Source: Chlorops oryzae
Taxonomy: Eukaryota; Arthropoda; Insecta; Diptera; Chloropidae
DNA length: 64,000 nucleotides
Direction of reading: 5' to 3'
Assembly (NCBI GenBank): GCA_020466095.1
Contig: CM035808.1
Location: 30,268,959-30,332,958 of the forward strand
Shown: positions 42,057 to 53,354 of the stretch, one piece after another
Layout: the number at the start of each line of letters is the position of its first letter
Numbering within the stretch: the stretch's first letter is position 1
Made by a program: the position numbers and the translations under genes
The notes under the pieces: model-generated
What the model was told of the DNA's origin: nothing
Database searches by the model: none
Seen by the model: the letters and a program-made list of their open reading frames with translations, nothing else

Positions 42057-45000
42057 AATCAGAATCCTTTCGGCAATCTAGCCCTCTTCATAAAAAATGC
42101 AGCCCTACTCTAAATTAATATTCCCCGGGATTTTTTGCCCTAGACAATTTTCTCCGCAGAAAAAGGAAACATATTACAAGCGTCAATAAAAGGAAGAATA
42201 TGACGATTTTTGCTCAAAAATGTTCAAAATTTTATGTTCCCATTTTGATGAGCTTAGAACGTGAAAATTTCAAAGCTCCTGGGAATTTTTAAAATCGTGC
42301 TGATATATACCAAACGAAGCCCGTACAAATTTCAAAAAAAAGTCCTCAAAATGATGTCGAATCCAACATTTCTCAGAATCAGATCATTTGCTTGCCACTC
42401 ATTTATATCCTCACACGCGCAATGATTCTCGCATGCAAGGTTTTTCAATTGAAAAGTCAAGTGCAGAAAGTTATTGAATTGAAAATAAATTAAAAAAGCG
42501 TTGTTGTCAAGCTGGACTGCAGCATATTTCCACGAAAGAAAAGAACAATTAATTTTTAATTTAAAAATTAATGGAATTCACTGAGCTTGCAGGATTAAAG
42601 ATATCCGCATGTACGTGCCTGCATGGAAATAGTCTACCAGATTTCCCGGAATTTAGTTAATTTCACGCAATCCCGAACGCAAATGGAAATCCTCTTTGGA
42701 AGATTTAGCAGCGTTTCAAAGCACAAGCACGAAAAGATATTCCAATTGCATAATGCATCCGAGAATTCGTGCAGTTTCGCAGAATTATGGTTTCCCTTTA
42801 AAGCGAGTGCACGAAAAAATTCCAATTATGTTTGTACAGAACGAGTTGTTCCGACAATTTCAATCGGAATCTGTTTACATGTGGTTTCATGCTCAAATGG
42901 GAATTTATTTCGGAATCAATTTTTTTTTTGTTTTTTTTTGTTTTTGGCGTTGAGCTTCACTTGATGCAAAACTTTGATGAAGCAATTGAAGGCAAAGAAT
43001 AATCAATAAAAATTTTATTGTAACTACATGGGCGTGGCAGGTGTCTTACGAATGGTTGGCAGGGGAATCATGCAATTTAAATGTTTTATTTTTCGAAAAA
43101 AATTGGTCTTTTATTTGGATCTATGGAGATTTTTGTTGTTGCCTTCACTGTAGTAGAATTATAGTGAGGTAGATAAGTTTTTTCCTTGGCAGAAAATATT
43201 TTTTTGTTTTTTCAATTGCTAGCGCATGTTCGAGAGTTAATCCTGCTGGTGGCCTAGGTCCATTTGGACCAGAATACAACATTTGTGCGGCCAATATCTG
43301 GAGCTCAGTTAAATAAATATTATTTCAGGCTTAAAAATTTTTTCGTAGACCTGAAATTTTTATATTTACTATACATTTTTCATGGTAAATACACCGTGGA
43401 CCATATGGCCTCTAAGGCATTTAGTGTAACTTTTATAAGGTCACAGCAGGGTTAAGACGTTAACAATTGGCTTTGGACAAAAATAATAGGTCTCCAACGC
43501 TTATGAAAAAGTTTTTGCATCAGTGCTGCGAGATGACTTTTTTTTGTCAAGTGGCGTTTTTTTTAAATATGTCCAAAAAACGCGGAATATCATTCAAAAT
43601 GCAGGACAAACTTTAGTAAACTTTCGTTGGCAAACCTACCAAATTTATTCATAACTACTCTCCTTTTTATGTTTTAATCGCTCGGTTTCTGAAGTATTTA
43701 TAAGAAATCGGGGGTTTTTATGCCCTGGCAGGATATTCTCCTGTGACGACAAAAAACGAGAGGTCTGGCAACGAATATTTGCATATAAAGATTGCTATGA
43801 TTACTATTACTCTTCAAAGAAAGACACCACTTAATTTCATTCCCCGCAAATTTTTTTAATATAAAAATTATCAAATTCAAAAGCTCAATTAAGCGAGCAC
43901 TAAAAAAAAATTCAATTTAAAATACGCCGATATGTTTTATATTCATTAATTCCTTCCAATCAATACAGAACTTCACTGCGTGCAATTTATTATTTCTTTA
44001 AACTTCAATTAAGCGTTGTTTGCGGCCAAACTAATTAGCTCGATTTAATGGCGATTTTTCCTGGAACAGGATTGGGATTAAGACAAAAGCATTTAGAATA
44101 ATTGAATGTAATTGAATAGTTCCGCTTCTTAATTGAATTGATTCATCGTCAATGAAAACAAAAATATTTCAAATGAATTGCTTTCCAGAAAAATGTGAGA
44201 GCTTTTGAAATAATTTTTTTTCTTCCATATTTGAAGGTGGATCATTCGAATAGTCGAAAGTCCTGATCACGATAGTCTTAAGGCTTTCTAAAGGTTATAT
44301 AAAAATGATCACATGCGTTTTTGGCCTTAATATGACATCATTGAGCTCATGGCATAGTGCGCTATTGCCAATCCATGGAAGAACATCCGTCGTGGCTGGG
44401 GACATTCAACACATGTAGCTACAATTTTCAATCAAAAACTCCCGTGTATGGCCACTGGGTCACATATAAAATATATGTTACTTCACACATATCGTCCTCC
44501 GTTGTGTTAAGTGGAATTGAAGGTACTTAGTTTACTGGCAATGATGTCACACGAATTTGAACTTCATTCAATGTTCTTTTTATTTATTAATGCCTTATTT
44601 TAACAGTTCATATATAGATAGAAATAGTTGGCTTGGTTAACTAAATCAGTTTCAAGAACGTAAAAATAATATTTCGAAACAACCAACGAGCTTAAACTGA
44701 CCAAAGTTTGAACTTTTAAAGTAAAAAGTTTGCAATATGCTAAATTATGTATTTCTCGTTTCAGTTTTTTGTTTCCAAAAAAGCTGGCCAAAGTTTTCAG
44801 TACACTCTCCTTTTCGAAATATTAAAAAAAAAAAACAAAAACAAACTAAGAAAAATTTTCACAAGCAAAAGAATTACCTCTTCGGATGCATTCGTGCAAT
44901 AAAATATGAAAGAACAACAAAACTCGAAGTCATAAATCTGTCAAAAAATTTAATGAAATATTCTGCGGGCAATGTTTTCTTTCGATTTCATGGAAAAGCT

Positions 45001-45257
45001 TTTCTTTGGCTATGGATTTTGTTGGTAGATGCCAAAAATGAATTCGATTTCCCTTTTCGCTTTGACACGTGCTTTTCATATCCTTATATTCCCATTTTGA
45101 TTACCTTATTCACCTCAGGGATCCAGCGACTGAAAGGGCATCGTTAAAGAGAGTTTGATCGATTGACTTTCATTTGGGCGACAATGTTATCGAAAGTATG
45201 CAAGCATTATAACATCAATTGCTCGATAAGCACGAATTGTGTGCTATGATATATTTT
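42057..45257. other. noncoding DNA
   Basis: No supported gene. Open frames at 42623-42964 and 44737-45147 have AT-driven composition and no splice or family evidence. Confidence 0.4.
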
Positions 45258-45390
45258 TGCAAAATTTCCTCTATAACGAATTTCCCACTGTAGGGATTCT
45301 TCTCAAGGCTTTTTCGGTACACTTTTTAGGGCCTTTTTTCTCCTTACAAGGAATTTGCCTTAAAATTCGTTATAGACAGTTTCGACTGTA
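45258..45390. mobile_element. pogo-like MITE, copy B
   Basis: CTCTATAACGAATTT on the left and ATTCGTTATAGACAG on the right are inverted, ending TTTCGACTGTA as in copy A. The shared internal GGCCTTTTTTCTCCTTACAA confirms homology. Confidence 0.55.
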
Positions 45391-45922
45391 GTCTTAATCA
45401 TTTTTCATTTAAGGGTTATAATTCATTTGAAGTCAAGACTGGTTTCATGATTAAAATTGTCAAGCTATTTGTCTGAAGAACATAAAAATAAAAAAAAATT
45501 GGTGTCTGTAAACTCAATTTACGGACGATAGTTTAAAGTGATAACGTCAAAAAAAAAAAACACTCATTATGTAAGTATAAAATAGAAAATATCAATTATA
45601 CTTCAATTTTTAAATTGAAATTGCATATTAAAGTTTTAAAAATCAATTTCATAAATATTTTGAAACCCTGTCAATGCTTGGACTTCTACCACTTTGATGG
45701 TAGATCTACCACTATTTTCACTTTCTACCACTTCTACCACGCTAGGTCTAAATTTACCGCTTTTTTTATGTATGCATTTGTTTTATTTATTTTATGATCA
45801 TTTGAAATAATTGAGAGCATAAAAATTGTGTTTCAATATAATGTGTTATTGAAAAATATGTTGGCAGCTTCCTATTGTCAAGAATGGTATGATGAATGAA
45901 TGGAAAGATAATCGAAACTATC

Positions 45923-46435
45923 GATGATGATGGTGGTGGTGATGTTGCTGATGATGATGGTGATGATGATCATGATTATGATGGTGATGATGATGGTGAT
46001 GAAGATGGTAATGATGATGATGATGATAATGATGATGGTGAGGTTGGTGGTGATGATGATGGTATGATGATGATGATGATAGTGATGATGATGGTGATGA
46101 AGATGGTAATGATGATGGTGATGATAATGATGATGGTGAGGTTGGTGGTGATGATGGTGAAGTTAGTGGTGATGGTGTTGATGACGGTGATGATGATGGT
46201 GATGGTGAGGTTAGTGAAGATGATGGTGATGATTGTGGTGTTGATGATGGTGATGACGATGGTTATGATGGTATTGATGGTGATGATGGTGTTGATGGTG
46301 TTGAAGTGTTGATGACGTTGATGATGTTGATGGTGTTGATGGTGTTAATGGTGTTGATGGTGTTACCGGTGTTGATGGTGATAATGGTGATGATGATGGT
46401 GATGATGACGGTATGATGACGGTCATGGTGATGAT
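45923..46435 (+). repeat. GAT/GGT trinucleotide-rich array, ~510 bp
   Basis: Almost pure G/A/T on the plus strand, built from GATGATGGT-type triplets and higher-order blocks (a ~100-bp block containing GATGGTGAGGTTGGTGGTGA recurs). It drifts to GTTGATGGT in the second half. It is open in one frame (Asp/Gly then Met/Val) and on the other strand as His/Pro/Ser-rich, but reads as a minisatellite without flanking coding signals. Confidence 0.85.
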
Positions 46436-46985
46436 TATTATGACTTACGCACGTGCTTGCTTCATTACGTCCTAAAAAATTCTACGAGTTTTAAGTGTTC
46501 CATTTTACAAACCAAATGAGAATTATACTCGTCATGCTAAAATTTTATTCTATGCACTGATGCCAGAACGATGGGTTTTTTTCCATTTTGAGGGATTTTT
46601 TCAATTTTACCGTTAACCAAAAATAACTTCAAACGTTAACAATGGCTTTTTTACTGATCACTTTCCCAAAGAAAACAGAAATAAGAGATTTTTTTCAATA
46701 TCCAAGGGAATAGAGTCGCCAAAATACTGCCTAGCATCAGTGCTCGTTAAAAAGTATGGAGAATTGAGTAGAAAAGGTTTTAAAAATCGGCTTGTATATT
46801 ACCACGTGATATTAAATGAAGACGGATACTTATGCACAGTACTTTGTTGAATTATTATAGGACCAGCATTAATTTTTGAAGTTAAAACTTTCGAATGGTG
46901 GATATTTAAACGTTAAACCGCTCAAACTTGCTTGATTGCATTCACTAACAATTTTCCAATAAAATAAGTTTACATTTTAAAATAT
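46436..46985. other. noncoding DNA
   Basis: Nothing recognised. Confidence 0.4.
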
Positions 46986-47064
46986 ATCTTCCGATAGTAC
47001 TATCGATACTATCGATATTTCAGACTATCGAGGCTATCGATGGTCGCAACTATCGATATTTCTC
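46986..47064. promoter_or_regulatory. Cluster of TATCGAT motifs (DRE-like)
   Basis: Six ACTATCG/CTATCGAT occurrences in about 80 bp, several close to TATCGATA, the DREF/BEAF element found in fly housekeeping promoters and insulators. No coding exon was recognised nearby, so it may be a regulatory element of a gene outside the window or just a short tandem repeat. Confidence 0.35.
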
Positions 47065-47274
47065 CAGCTCTATTGAGCAGTGTTTTTCATTCTGATTGTT
47101 TTTCGGCAGTCCCGCTCACGGTGAATTGTACAGAGATATTAACACTAATGCAGATAGTTAAAGTACAATGTGGAAATGTGGTATAAGTCAGCAATTGTTT
47201 CTGCGGAAAAAAGTACATCTCCCGGTCAAAAATAAATTAAATGGTCACTATAAATATACAGCTTTTTCTTCTTT

Positions 47275-47535
47275 TTAGCATTTTATATTCCGACTGAGGC
47301 CAGGGTCTACTCTTTCCGGTATCGTTCTCCATTTCTTGCTTTTTGGAGCATCCGGTTCACATAGGCCAACTGCTTCTAAATCCTATCTGAGTGCATACAA
47401 CCATATCTTTTTTAGGCGCCCCTTTGGCCATGTATGGTACCTCGAGTAACAATCCTTTTTTGCAATGGCTGCTTCGTGGGCCCGCAATACATGTCCATAC
47501 CATCGGAGTCGTGCTTTTCTCATTTCCGCAATAGG
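47275..47535 (-). pseudogene. LINE reverse-transcriptase C-terminal remnant
   Basis: The minus strand encodes RLRWYGHVLRAHEAAI, then TWPKGRLKKIWLYALR, then after a stop DLEAVGL and WRTIPERVDPG. This is the RLRWYGHVxR...GRPKKxWLDxV...DLxAVGL...W...DP series at the C-terminus of endonuclease-RT LINE proteins. Stops and a frame change make it a remnant. Confidence 0.65.
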
Positions 47536-48070
47536 CGCAAAATCTTATTTGGAAAGAATCGTATCATTTCCGATATTTTCGAAACACGAGATCCCGAAAC
47601 ACTTTTTAAACGCGAAGTGCGCAATCTAGTTTGCTATCATTCTGAACTGACAGTACTCGTTTTTTGTTTCAAACGTTTTTCATTGCATGCGAACGATTGC
47701 TCAATTCCAACGAGTTGGAAATGCGCAACGGGCAACACGCAATCAGCAAAAATCATCAAAAGCGTATACACTGCGTACAATAATTCCATGCAATAGTTGC
47801 ATGCAATATTGCTCGCAATCTGAATATTTTCAAAAACGGGATACTGTATCAGTGGCGTAGGTAGGATTTTGAAAAGGGGGGGGGGGAATTAAAAATAGTA
47901 ACAAGTTTTGAAAAACTCAATAAAAACTCAAACTAATACAAGATATATTATTTCAAATTTCATTGTATCACACAATTATGTTGGCATTTCATGCCGGTTG
48001 AACCACATTTTAAATCAAAGAGTGAAATTAAGCCGCCTTCGTTTTTCTGAAATTAATTGAAATGGCAGAT

Positions 48071-48480
48071 TTAAACAAAAAACCTAGAGAAAAAGTTATA
48101 ATATACCTGTCCAATTGAGTTCCTTAAATAAGTTTTAATGCGCTTTAAGCATGAAAATGTCCTTTCGGCTGTACTGGTTGATACTGGCAGCGTTGCTATA
48201 ATTTTAAGCAGAAGAAAAGTGGCTGGAAAGTGTTCTTTTGAACAAACATCTATAGCATCAATAGCATTTTTCGGCGAGATTTTTTTACGACTTAGATATT
48301 GCCTCCAAATCATAACTTCCGCCATTACAGCTGATTATGAGCAAGGGAAAAATTCCTCGTAAAATTTTACAGTTTTCTCCAAATCTTTGTTAGACAAGCT
48401 ATCATCAAACAGTCTTTGAAATCCTGATAACACATTTTTATGGTTAGAGAACCTCTCTTTTAACTCCTTAACTTGGGCCG
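48071..48480 (-). pseudogene. hAT transposase C-terminal (hATC) remnant
   Basis: LLKIIATLPVSTSTAERTFS with FSCLKRIKTYLRNSIGQ is the conserved hATC dimerisation motif of hAT transposases. Upstream on the same strand KERFSNHKNVLSGFQRLFDD is readable, separated by a stop (TAA near 48335). The catalytic core and zinc finger are absent. Confidence 0.8.
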
Positions 48481-48512
48481 CAGTGCTAGCCTTTGGGCAG
48501 ATTCAGGCTCCA

Positions 48513-48565
<53 letters not shown>
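48513..48565. repeat. (ATT)n microsatellite
   Basis: About 17 uninterrupted ATT units inside the hAT element. Confidence 0.95.
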
Positions 48566-48566
<1 letters not shown>

Positions 48567-48984
48567 GGGGTAATTTAGTAAGAAAAACTTTTTTATGATT
48601 TTAAAATACATAAATGTAAAAATATTTGATAAGTAAGAGGTTGGTATTTTGGTCATAAGTTTTTTTGGCTATTTTATCTTTTTCGTTTTTCATATTTTCC
48701 CATTTAAAAAAAAAACTCATGGCAGCGCTGTGTTCGCTTAAATGTAATGCTCGAATTCGTCATCGATTATTCGCAAGCATAGATCTAAAAGTGCACCCTT
48801 ATGCAGGGTACACATGGGCACATGGGGACGCAAACAAATATGATTCTAAAAAACTCACACGCAACAATCGTGGTTTTTACTTCGTGCATATATACCGAAA
48901 TTAAAACACATTCATTCCTTCACATTTTATGCGGAAAATGGGGGGGATATATCCCCTTTATTACCCCCCTTACCTACGCCACTG

Positions 48985-49808
48985 TACTGTATACACTACG
49001 TGCAACGCGCAGTCGTGCAATAATGGCGCATTCCATACAACCCGGCAGCGATTTCGTATAATCATGCTATAGTGTATAGCTTGCCTAAGATATGGCTCGA
49101 TAATTGAGTGAAAAAGTGAAAATATGAGCGAAAAAAAGCCTTTCTGATTTCATAGGAGCCACATTTATAGTTGTAGGCTGGCGTTTAGGCACTTAAAATT
49201 TGCGCACGCTCCCCACTTTTCCTATCCGCTTAGCTATCTTATACGGTAATTGAGTTATGGGCCTAAATATGGGGCAAAGTAGAAAAAATTTACTTCAAAT
49301 TTTGGGCCACATCTCGGAAACGCTACTTAAATCCATCAAACCAATGACTTTTTTGGAATGAGGGAGCCCTAAGCTAACATAAAATAACCATTAGAAAAAA
49401 AGTGTCGAAACGCTGTAGCAATTTGTTATAATTCTTTTTTTTTTCTTCAAAAGCGGTGAATTTTGTTTTCTCTCTTTTATCATCAAAGTATTTCTCTTTT
49501 ACTTAATATCAATGAAGAGGGCCTGAAGTCCACAAAATTAGTGCTTTGCCTTTTTAAAGGCTTTATGCTTTAAAAAAGCAAAAAAAATTTTTTCGCAGTT
49601 TTCAATAAAAATATGAAATCATGAATAATTTTTCTTAAGGAAAAGACAAAGAAAAGCTTATTCAAGAGAGCGGTCAGAGCCAATGCATGTAAAGCATTTA
49701 TGCGGGTGTTATACCTTTTATATGTCATTCTATTTATGAGCATATGCTTAATTTGAATGAAAATGTTTGCTCACAATTCCATTTCAATAGCCTTAAATAA
49801 CACAGGAC
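48985..49808. other. noncoding DNA
   Basis: No exon recognised. Confidence 0.4.
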
Positions 49809-49990
49809 TTAATTGCCTGCACACCTGTTCTCGAGGTCATAGCATTTTTTTAGGCGTAAGCCTTGTTAATTTCGTATTGTTTGACAATGATACGTTGTCT
49901 CGGTAAAGTGTCATATGCGGGGATTGTGTTTAAGTTTCATACAATAATAGAATTATTTGGGGATGGACAAAATGAATGAAAATAATATAT
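49809..49990. repeat. Segmental duplication, copy 1
   Basis: TTAATTGCCTGCACACCTGT and the following ~180 bp recur at 50859-51022. The two differ mainly by short deletions in copy 2 (for example GTTTGACAATGATACG versus GTTTGACAAGAAG). Confidence 0.8.
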
Positions 49991-50300
49991 ATATTATCAA
50001 AAAGATCCATTTTTTTGAATATATCATTAGGGCATTTTTAGAGTAGAGCATACAAATAGCGTTTTGTCATAACTTGTGCCATTTAAGTATGTCATTTGCC
50101 ATTTGGCAAAAGTCTTTACAATTAGCTAAAATACCATCGAATTTCAAAGCCTTAAGCCAAAGTTTCACAAGAAAATTTGCTTGAAGACCAGAGTAATCAT
50201 AGCAGGCCGACAATGGATGTGGATGCGATGAACCTCCAACCAACACGATCTGCAATACGGAGTTTGAGCTGGGTGTCCGAGAACAATCTCCATTGGCAAC
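49991..50300 (-). pseudogene. Eroded mariner 3' fragment
   Basis: Directly after duplication copy 1, this stretch aligns with the start of the mariner at 51026 with many small gaps: AAAAAGATCCATTTTT, ATCGAATTTCAAAGCC, GGATGCGATGAACCTCCAAC versus AAAAAGAAATCCATTATTTT, GTCGAATTTCAGAAGCC, GGATGCAGAAGAACCTCCCA. The matching order shows that the flank plus the element end were duplicated together. It contains no usable frame. Confidence 0.6.
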
Positions 50301-50858
50301 GCTATGGCATGCTTCTTACGTCAATGTGAACAGAGTGCGAATTATATTTGCCTATGGAGTTCATGATATTCCAGCAATCTATCAACACAAAAACCTTGCT
50401 GGCAACCTGTTGGCCACTTTCCCGTTACATTTTCCAGTAATTCATTAAGGGGAAAAAATACCAACGTTAACCGAGCAATTATGCTTAGGATAATTCAATT
50501 TTTTCAGAAACGCACGAACAATTGTATTTCGGATTCAAATTTATTATAAATTAGTTGGTACTTACCTTATGAAAAAAAGCCTTATTCAAGGTACAAAAGT
50601 GTTTTGTGTTTTAAAAGCTTTTTGTTGAAAAGCAACAAATTTTTCGATTTTCAATAAATGTCGAAATTGTTCTTACGGATGTCACACACAAGCTTTCGAC
50701 GGCGCCAAATGACGTATTGCATATGATGTCTCAGGAGAAATGTCATCAATGTACTAGCACATCTATTATACTTATATTGATATCATATAACTTTACCTAT
50801 GTGATCAAAAAGTGACTTTTGTGAGTTATGCCTGGAGGCCGTGTGAAAGGTTAGAGGG
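50301..50858. other. noncoding spacer between duplicated copies
   Basis: May contain further decayed mariner sequence at its start. Otherwise nothing recognised. Confidence 0.35.
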
Positions 50859-51022
50859 TTAATTGCCTGCACACCTGTTCTCGAGGTCATAGCATTTTTT
50901 TAGGCGTAAGCCTTGTTAATTTCGTATGTTTGACAAGAAGTGTCTCGGTAAGTGTCATAGCGTGTGTTTATTTCATAAATATAGATATTGGGGAGGACAA
51001 AATGAATGAAAAATATATATAT
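50859..51022. repeat. Segmental duplication, copy 2
   Basis: Counterpart of 49809-49990; it leads directly into the mariner at 51026. Confidence 0.8.
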
Positions 51023-51025
51023 ATA

Positions 51026-52313
51026 TTAGGTGTAGTAAAAAGAAATCCATTATTTTTGCATTAAATTGAGGGCTTTATTTAAGATAGTTAGAATGACCCG
51101 ATTTAGGTCAAATATGCGCCGTTTTGTTCGATAACTTGTTGCCATTTTAAAGGTAATTTCATTATGCCTCTCTCATAGAAGCCCTCGTTCCTATTAGCAA
51201 AAAATTGAGACAGTCGAATTTCAGAAGCCTCTCTTCAAGCGAATGTTTCACCAGCAAAATTGTTCGCCATGGACAGGAACAGATGGTAATCAGTTGGTGC
51301 CAGGTCCGGACTATAAGGTGGATGCAGAAGAACCTCCCAACCAAACTCCCGGAGCTTCTGGCGAGTCACTACCGATGTGTGTGGCCTGGCGTTGTCCTGA
51401 TGGAACACAATTCCTCTCCTATTGGCCAAAGCTGGCCGCTTATGGGCGATTGCTTCCTTCAGACGGTATAATTGTTGACAGTAGAGTTCCGAGTTAAGAG
51501 TTTTGCCGTATGGGAGTAGCTCATAGTAGATAATTCCCTGCCAATCCCACCAAACACACAGCAAAACCTTCCTGGCCGTCAATCCTGGCTTGGCCACCGT
51601 TTCCGCCGGTTCACCGTGTTTCGACCACGACCGTTTTCGCTTGACGTTGTCGTAGGTGACCCAATTTTCATCACCAGTCACCAACCGCTTCAGAAATGGG
51701 TCGATTTTGTTGCGGTTCAGCAGCGATTCGCAGATGGAAATTCGGTCTGTGAGGTTTTTTTGCGTTAACTCGTGTGGCACCCATACATCGAGCTTCTTTG
51801 TGTATCCAGCCTTATTCAAATGGTTCCAAACAGTTTTTTGTGCAATCTTTAGCTCTTTTGCAATCGAAACAGTGCTAACATGACGGTCGGACTCGATAAT
51901 TTCCATGATTTTATCGACATTTTCGACAATTGGCCTTCCAGTGCGTGGTGCATCCTTGACATCGAAGTTACCGGAACGGAATCGACGAAACCAAAATTGC
52001 GCATGATTGGCTGTTACAGTATCAGGTCCATAAACGCTATTCACATTTTCAGCCGCCTGGCTTGCGTTTTCTCCCTTATCGAAGAAAAACTGTAAAATGT
52101 AGCGAATTTTCTCTTTGCTGATGTCCATTTTTGACAAGCTCTCAAACAAAACTGAATCAATCAATCAAAAAAGTGTCAAAAAAGCTTTTTTAGTAGGAAC
52201 TGTCATCTTTCTAATGCCCCCTAGCGGAACACGATCGGACTTTTACAACGCGAGATGCAGATAAATAACGCCATCTATTGGAAAAATAATGGATTTCTTT
52301 TTACTACACCTAA
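51026..52313 (-). mobile_element. Near-complete mariner transposon (mellifera/cecropia type)
   Basis: Inverted ends of about 31 bp: TTAGGTGTAGTAAAAAGAAA on the left, complement of the same on the right. TA flanks each side (51024-51025, 52314-52315). Length is 1,288 bp, standard for mariner. It encodes a transposase on the minus strand with one premature stop. Confidence 0.92.
51103..52128 (-). pseudogene. mariner transposase with a single in-frame premature stop
   Basis: The frame from Met at 52128 (or the upstream in-frame Met at 52164) to the TAA at 51103 would encode 341 residues, the normal mariner length. N-terminal helix-turn-helix DNA-binding motifs come first, then WVPHEL. The catalytic triad is DD34D: VTGDENW, FHQDNARPH and YSPDLAPTDYHLF, 34 residues between the last two Asp. 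At 51237-51235 a TGA interrupts the frame after GETFA, where relatives usually have a sense codon. The same frame then continues through FFANRNEGFYERGIMKLP to the normal end. Only the last ~44 residues are lost, but that part is conserved, so the copy is probably inactive. Similarity to the honeybee-type mariners places it in the mellifera subfamily. Confidence 0.9.
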
Positions 52314-52348
52314 TATATCGACCCCTTTTCGCGAAATTATCGTATTCA

Positions 52349-52573
52349 GGGCCGTTTTTAGGCATAGGCTACATAGGCTGCAGCCTATGGGCCCGCACCA
52401 CAAAGGGGGCCTGCACCACAAAATGGTATTGCCTTTTGTTTTTTCACTGCGCAAACGATATGTTTGCATTGCAGTGACCTTTTGTTTTTTTTTTTTTTTT
52501 TTTTGCTACTCTAGGGGGGCCCGCACCACAGGCACAGCCTAGGGGCCCAAAAAGCCTAGAAACGGTAGTACTA
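52349..52573. mobile_element. Candidate hAT MITE with CAGGGCCG end
   Basis: CAGGGCCGTTTTTAGGC at the left and GCCTAGAAACGG at the right are partly inverted, with GGGCCCGCACCACA present in both halves. hAT elements often begin CAGGGCCG. The right terminus is degraded and no 8-bp duplication was found. A run of about 22 T lies inside. Confidence 0.45.
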
Positions 52574-53278
52574 ACCATTTGATGAGCAAAACTAAAAACT
52601 TCTTGAAGAAATAAACCGTAAAGTGAAAGGATGAGAAAATGGGTTCTAAAAATATGCACATAAGGATTAGGAAAATCCTAATAGGAATATACATATACTT
52701 ATATTAAGTAGATATTTGACAAGCATTTTCGAGTTGTGTGGGTCTTTTAAAGATCTTGATGATTCCATCGATTATGGATTAAAAATAAAATAATTCTGAA
52801 TGCATATTCTTAAGTATTGAGTTTAACCATTCTATGTTCAGATCCACATAATATTTAAAATATATCAAATTCAGAATTACCTAAATATGTATTTACCCCG
52901 CAAACAATTTCTATCGCGCAAGAATATTTCGTGACTAGCCGCGGTGATGACTGCAACCAATGCTTTCTTATCGCGGAAGAGTAATTAGGTTGGTAGGTAG
53001 GTACTTGTCCGTTCGCTCACGACTCTTTTGGAAGAGCAATTGGCGATACTAATTGTTTAAATAAAGCAAAAGCTTCAATACCATAACGTATGTATGTATA
53101 TTAGCAAAACATCATCCGAAAGGGACTTTGGAAGTGCTCGTCTGGAAGATGGATATGCGATATATTTCGGATTGCTCGCGTAATTTCAGTCAAAACAATA
53201 TATTTTTTCACATATTCTTTGTTGGTAGAGTTGAGAAAACATCGCCTATTTCCCTTCTAGAAGAATTGCGTAGACATG
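52574..53278. other. noncoding DNA
   Basis: No gene recognised. Confidence 0.4.
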
Positions 53279-53328
53279 AATATGTATGCATGTTTGTATG
53301 TATGTATGCATTTATGTATGTATGCGAC
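53279..53328. repeat. TATG/TGTA microsatellite
   Basis: Imperfect TATG and TATGCATG units. Confidence 0.8.
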
Positions 53329-53354
53329 AATTCCTAACGTCCGTGGCGGCCACT

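Larger units (their letters stand above)
47850..48984. mobile_element. hAT element remnant with exact 8-bp target duplication
   Basis: CAGTGGCGTAGGTAGG at the left and CCTTACCTACGCCACTG at the right are inverted. TACTGTAT flanks both sides exactly (47842-47849 and 48985-48992). The 1,135-bp interior keeps a decayed transposase C-terminus and an ATT microsatellite. It is inserted in a GCAAT-rich repeat. Confidence 0.88.

Noticed and set aside
44737..45147. 136-codon plus-strand frame
   Set aside because: AT-driven hydrophobic and Lys-rich composition, no domain, no splice support.
45896..46312. 138-codon Asp/Gly then Met-rich frame
   Set aside because: Produced by the GAT/GGT array; no flanking coding signals or conserved sequence.
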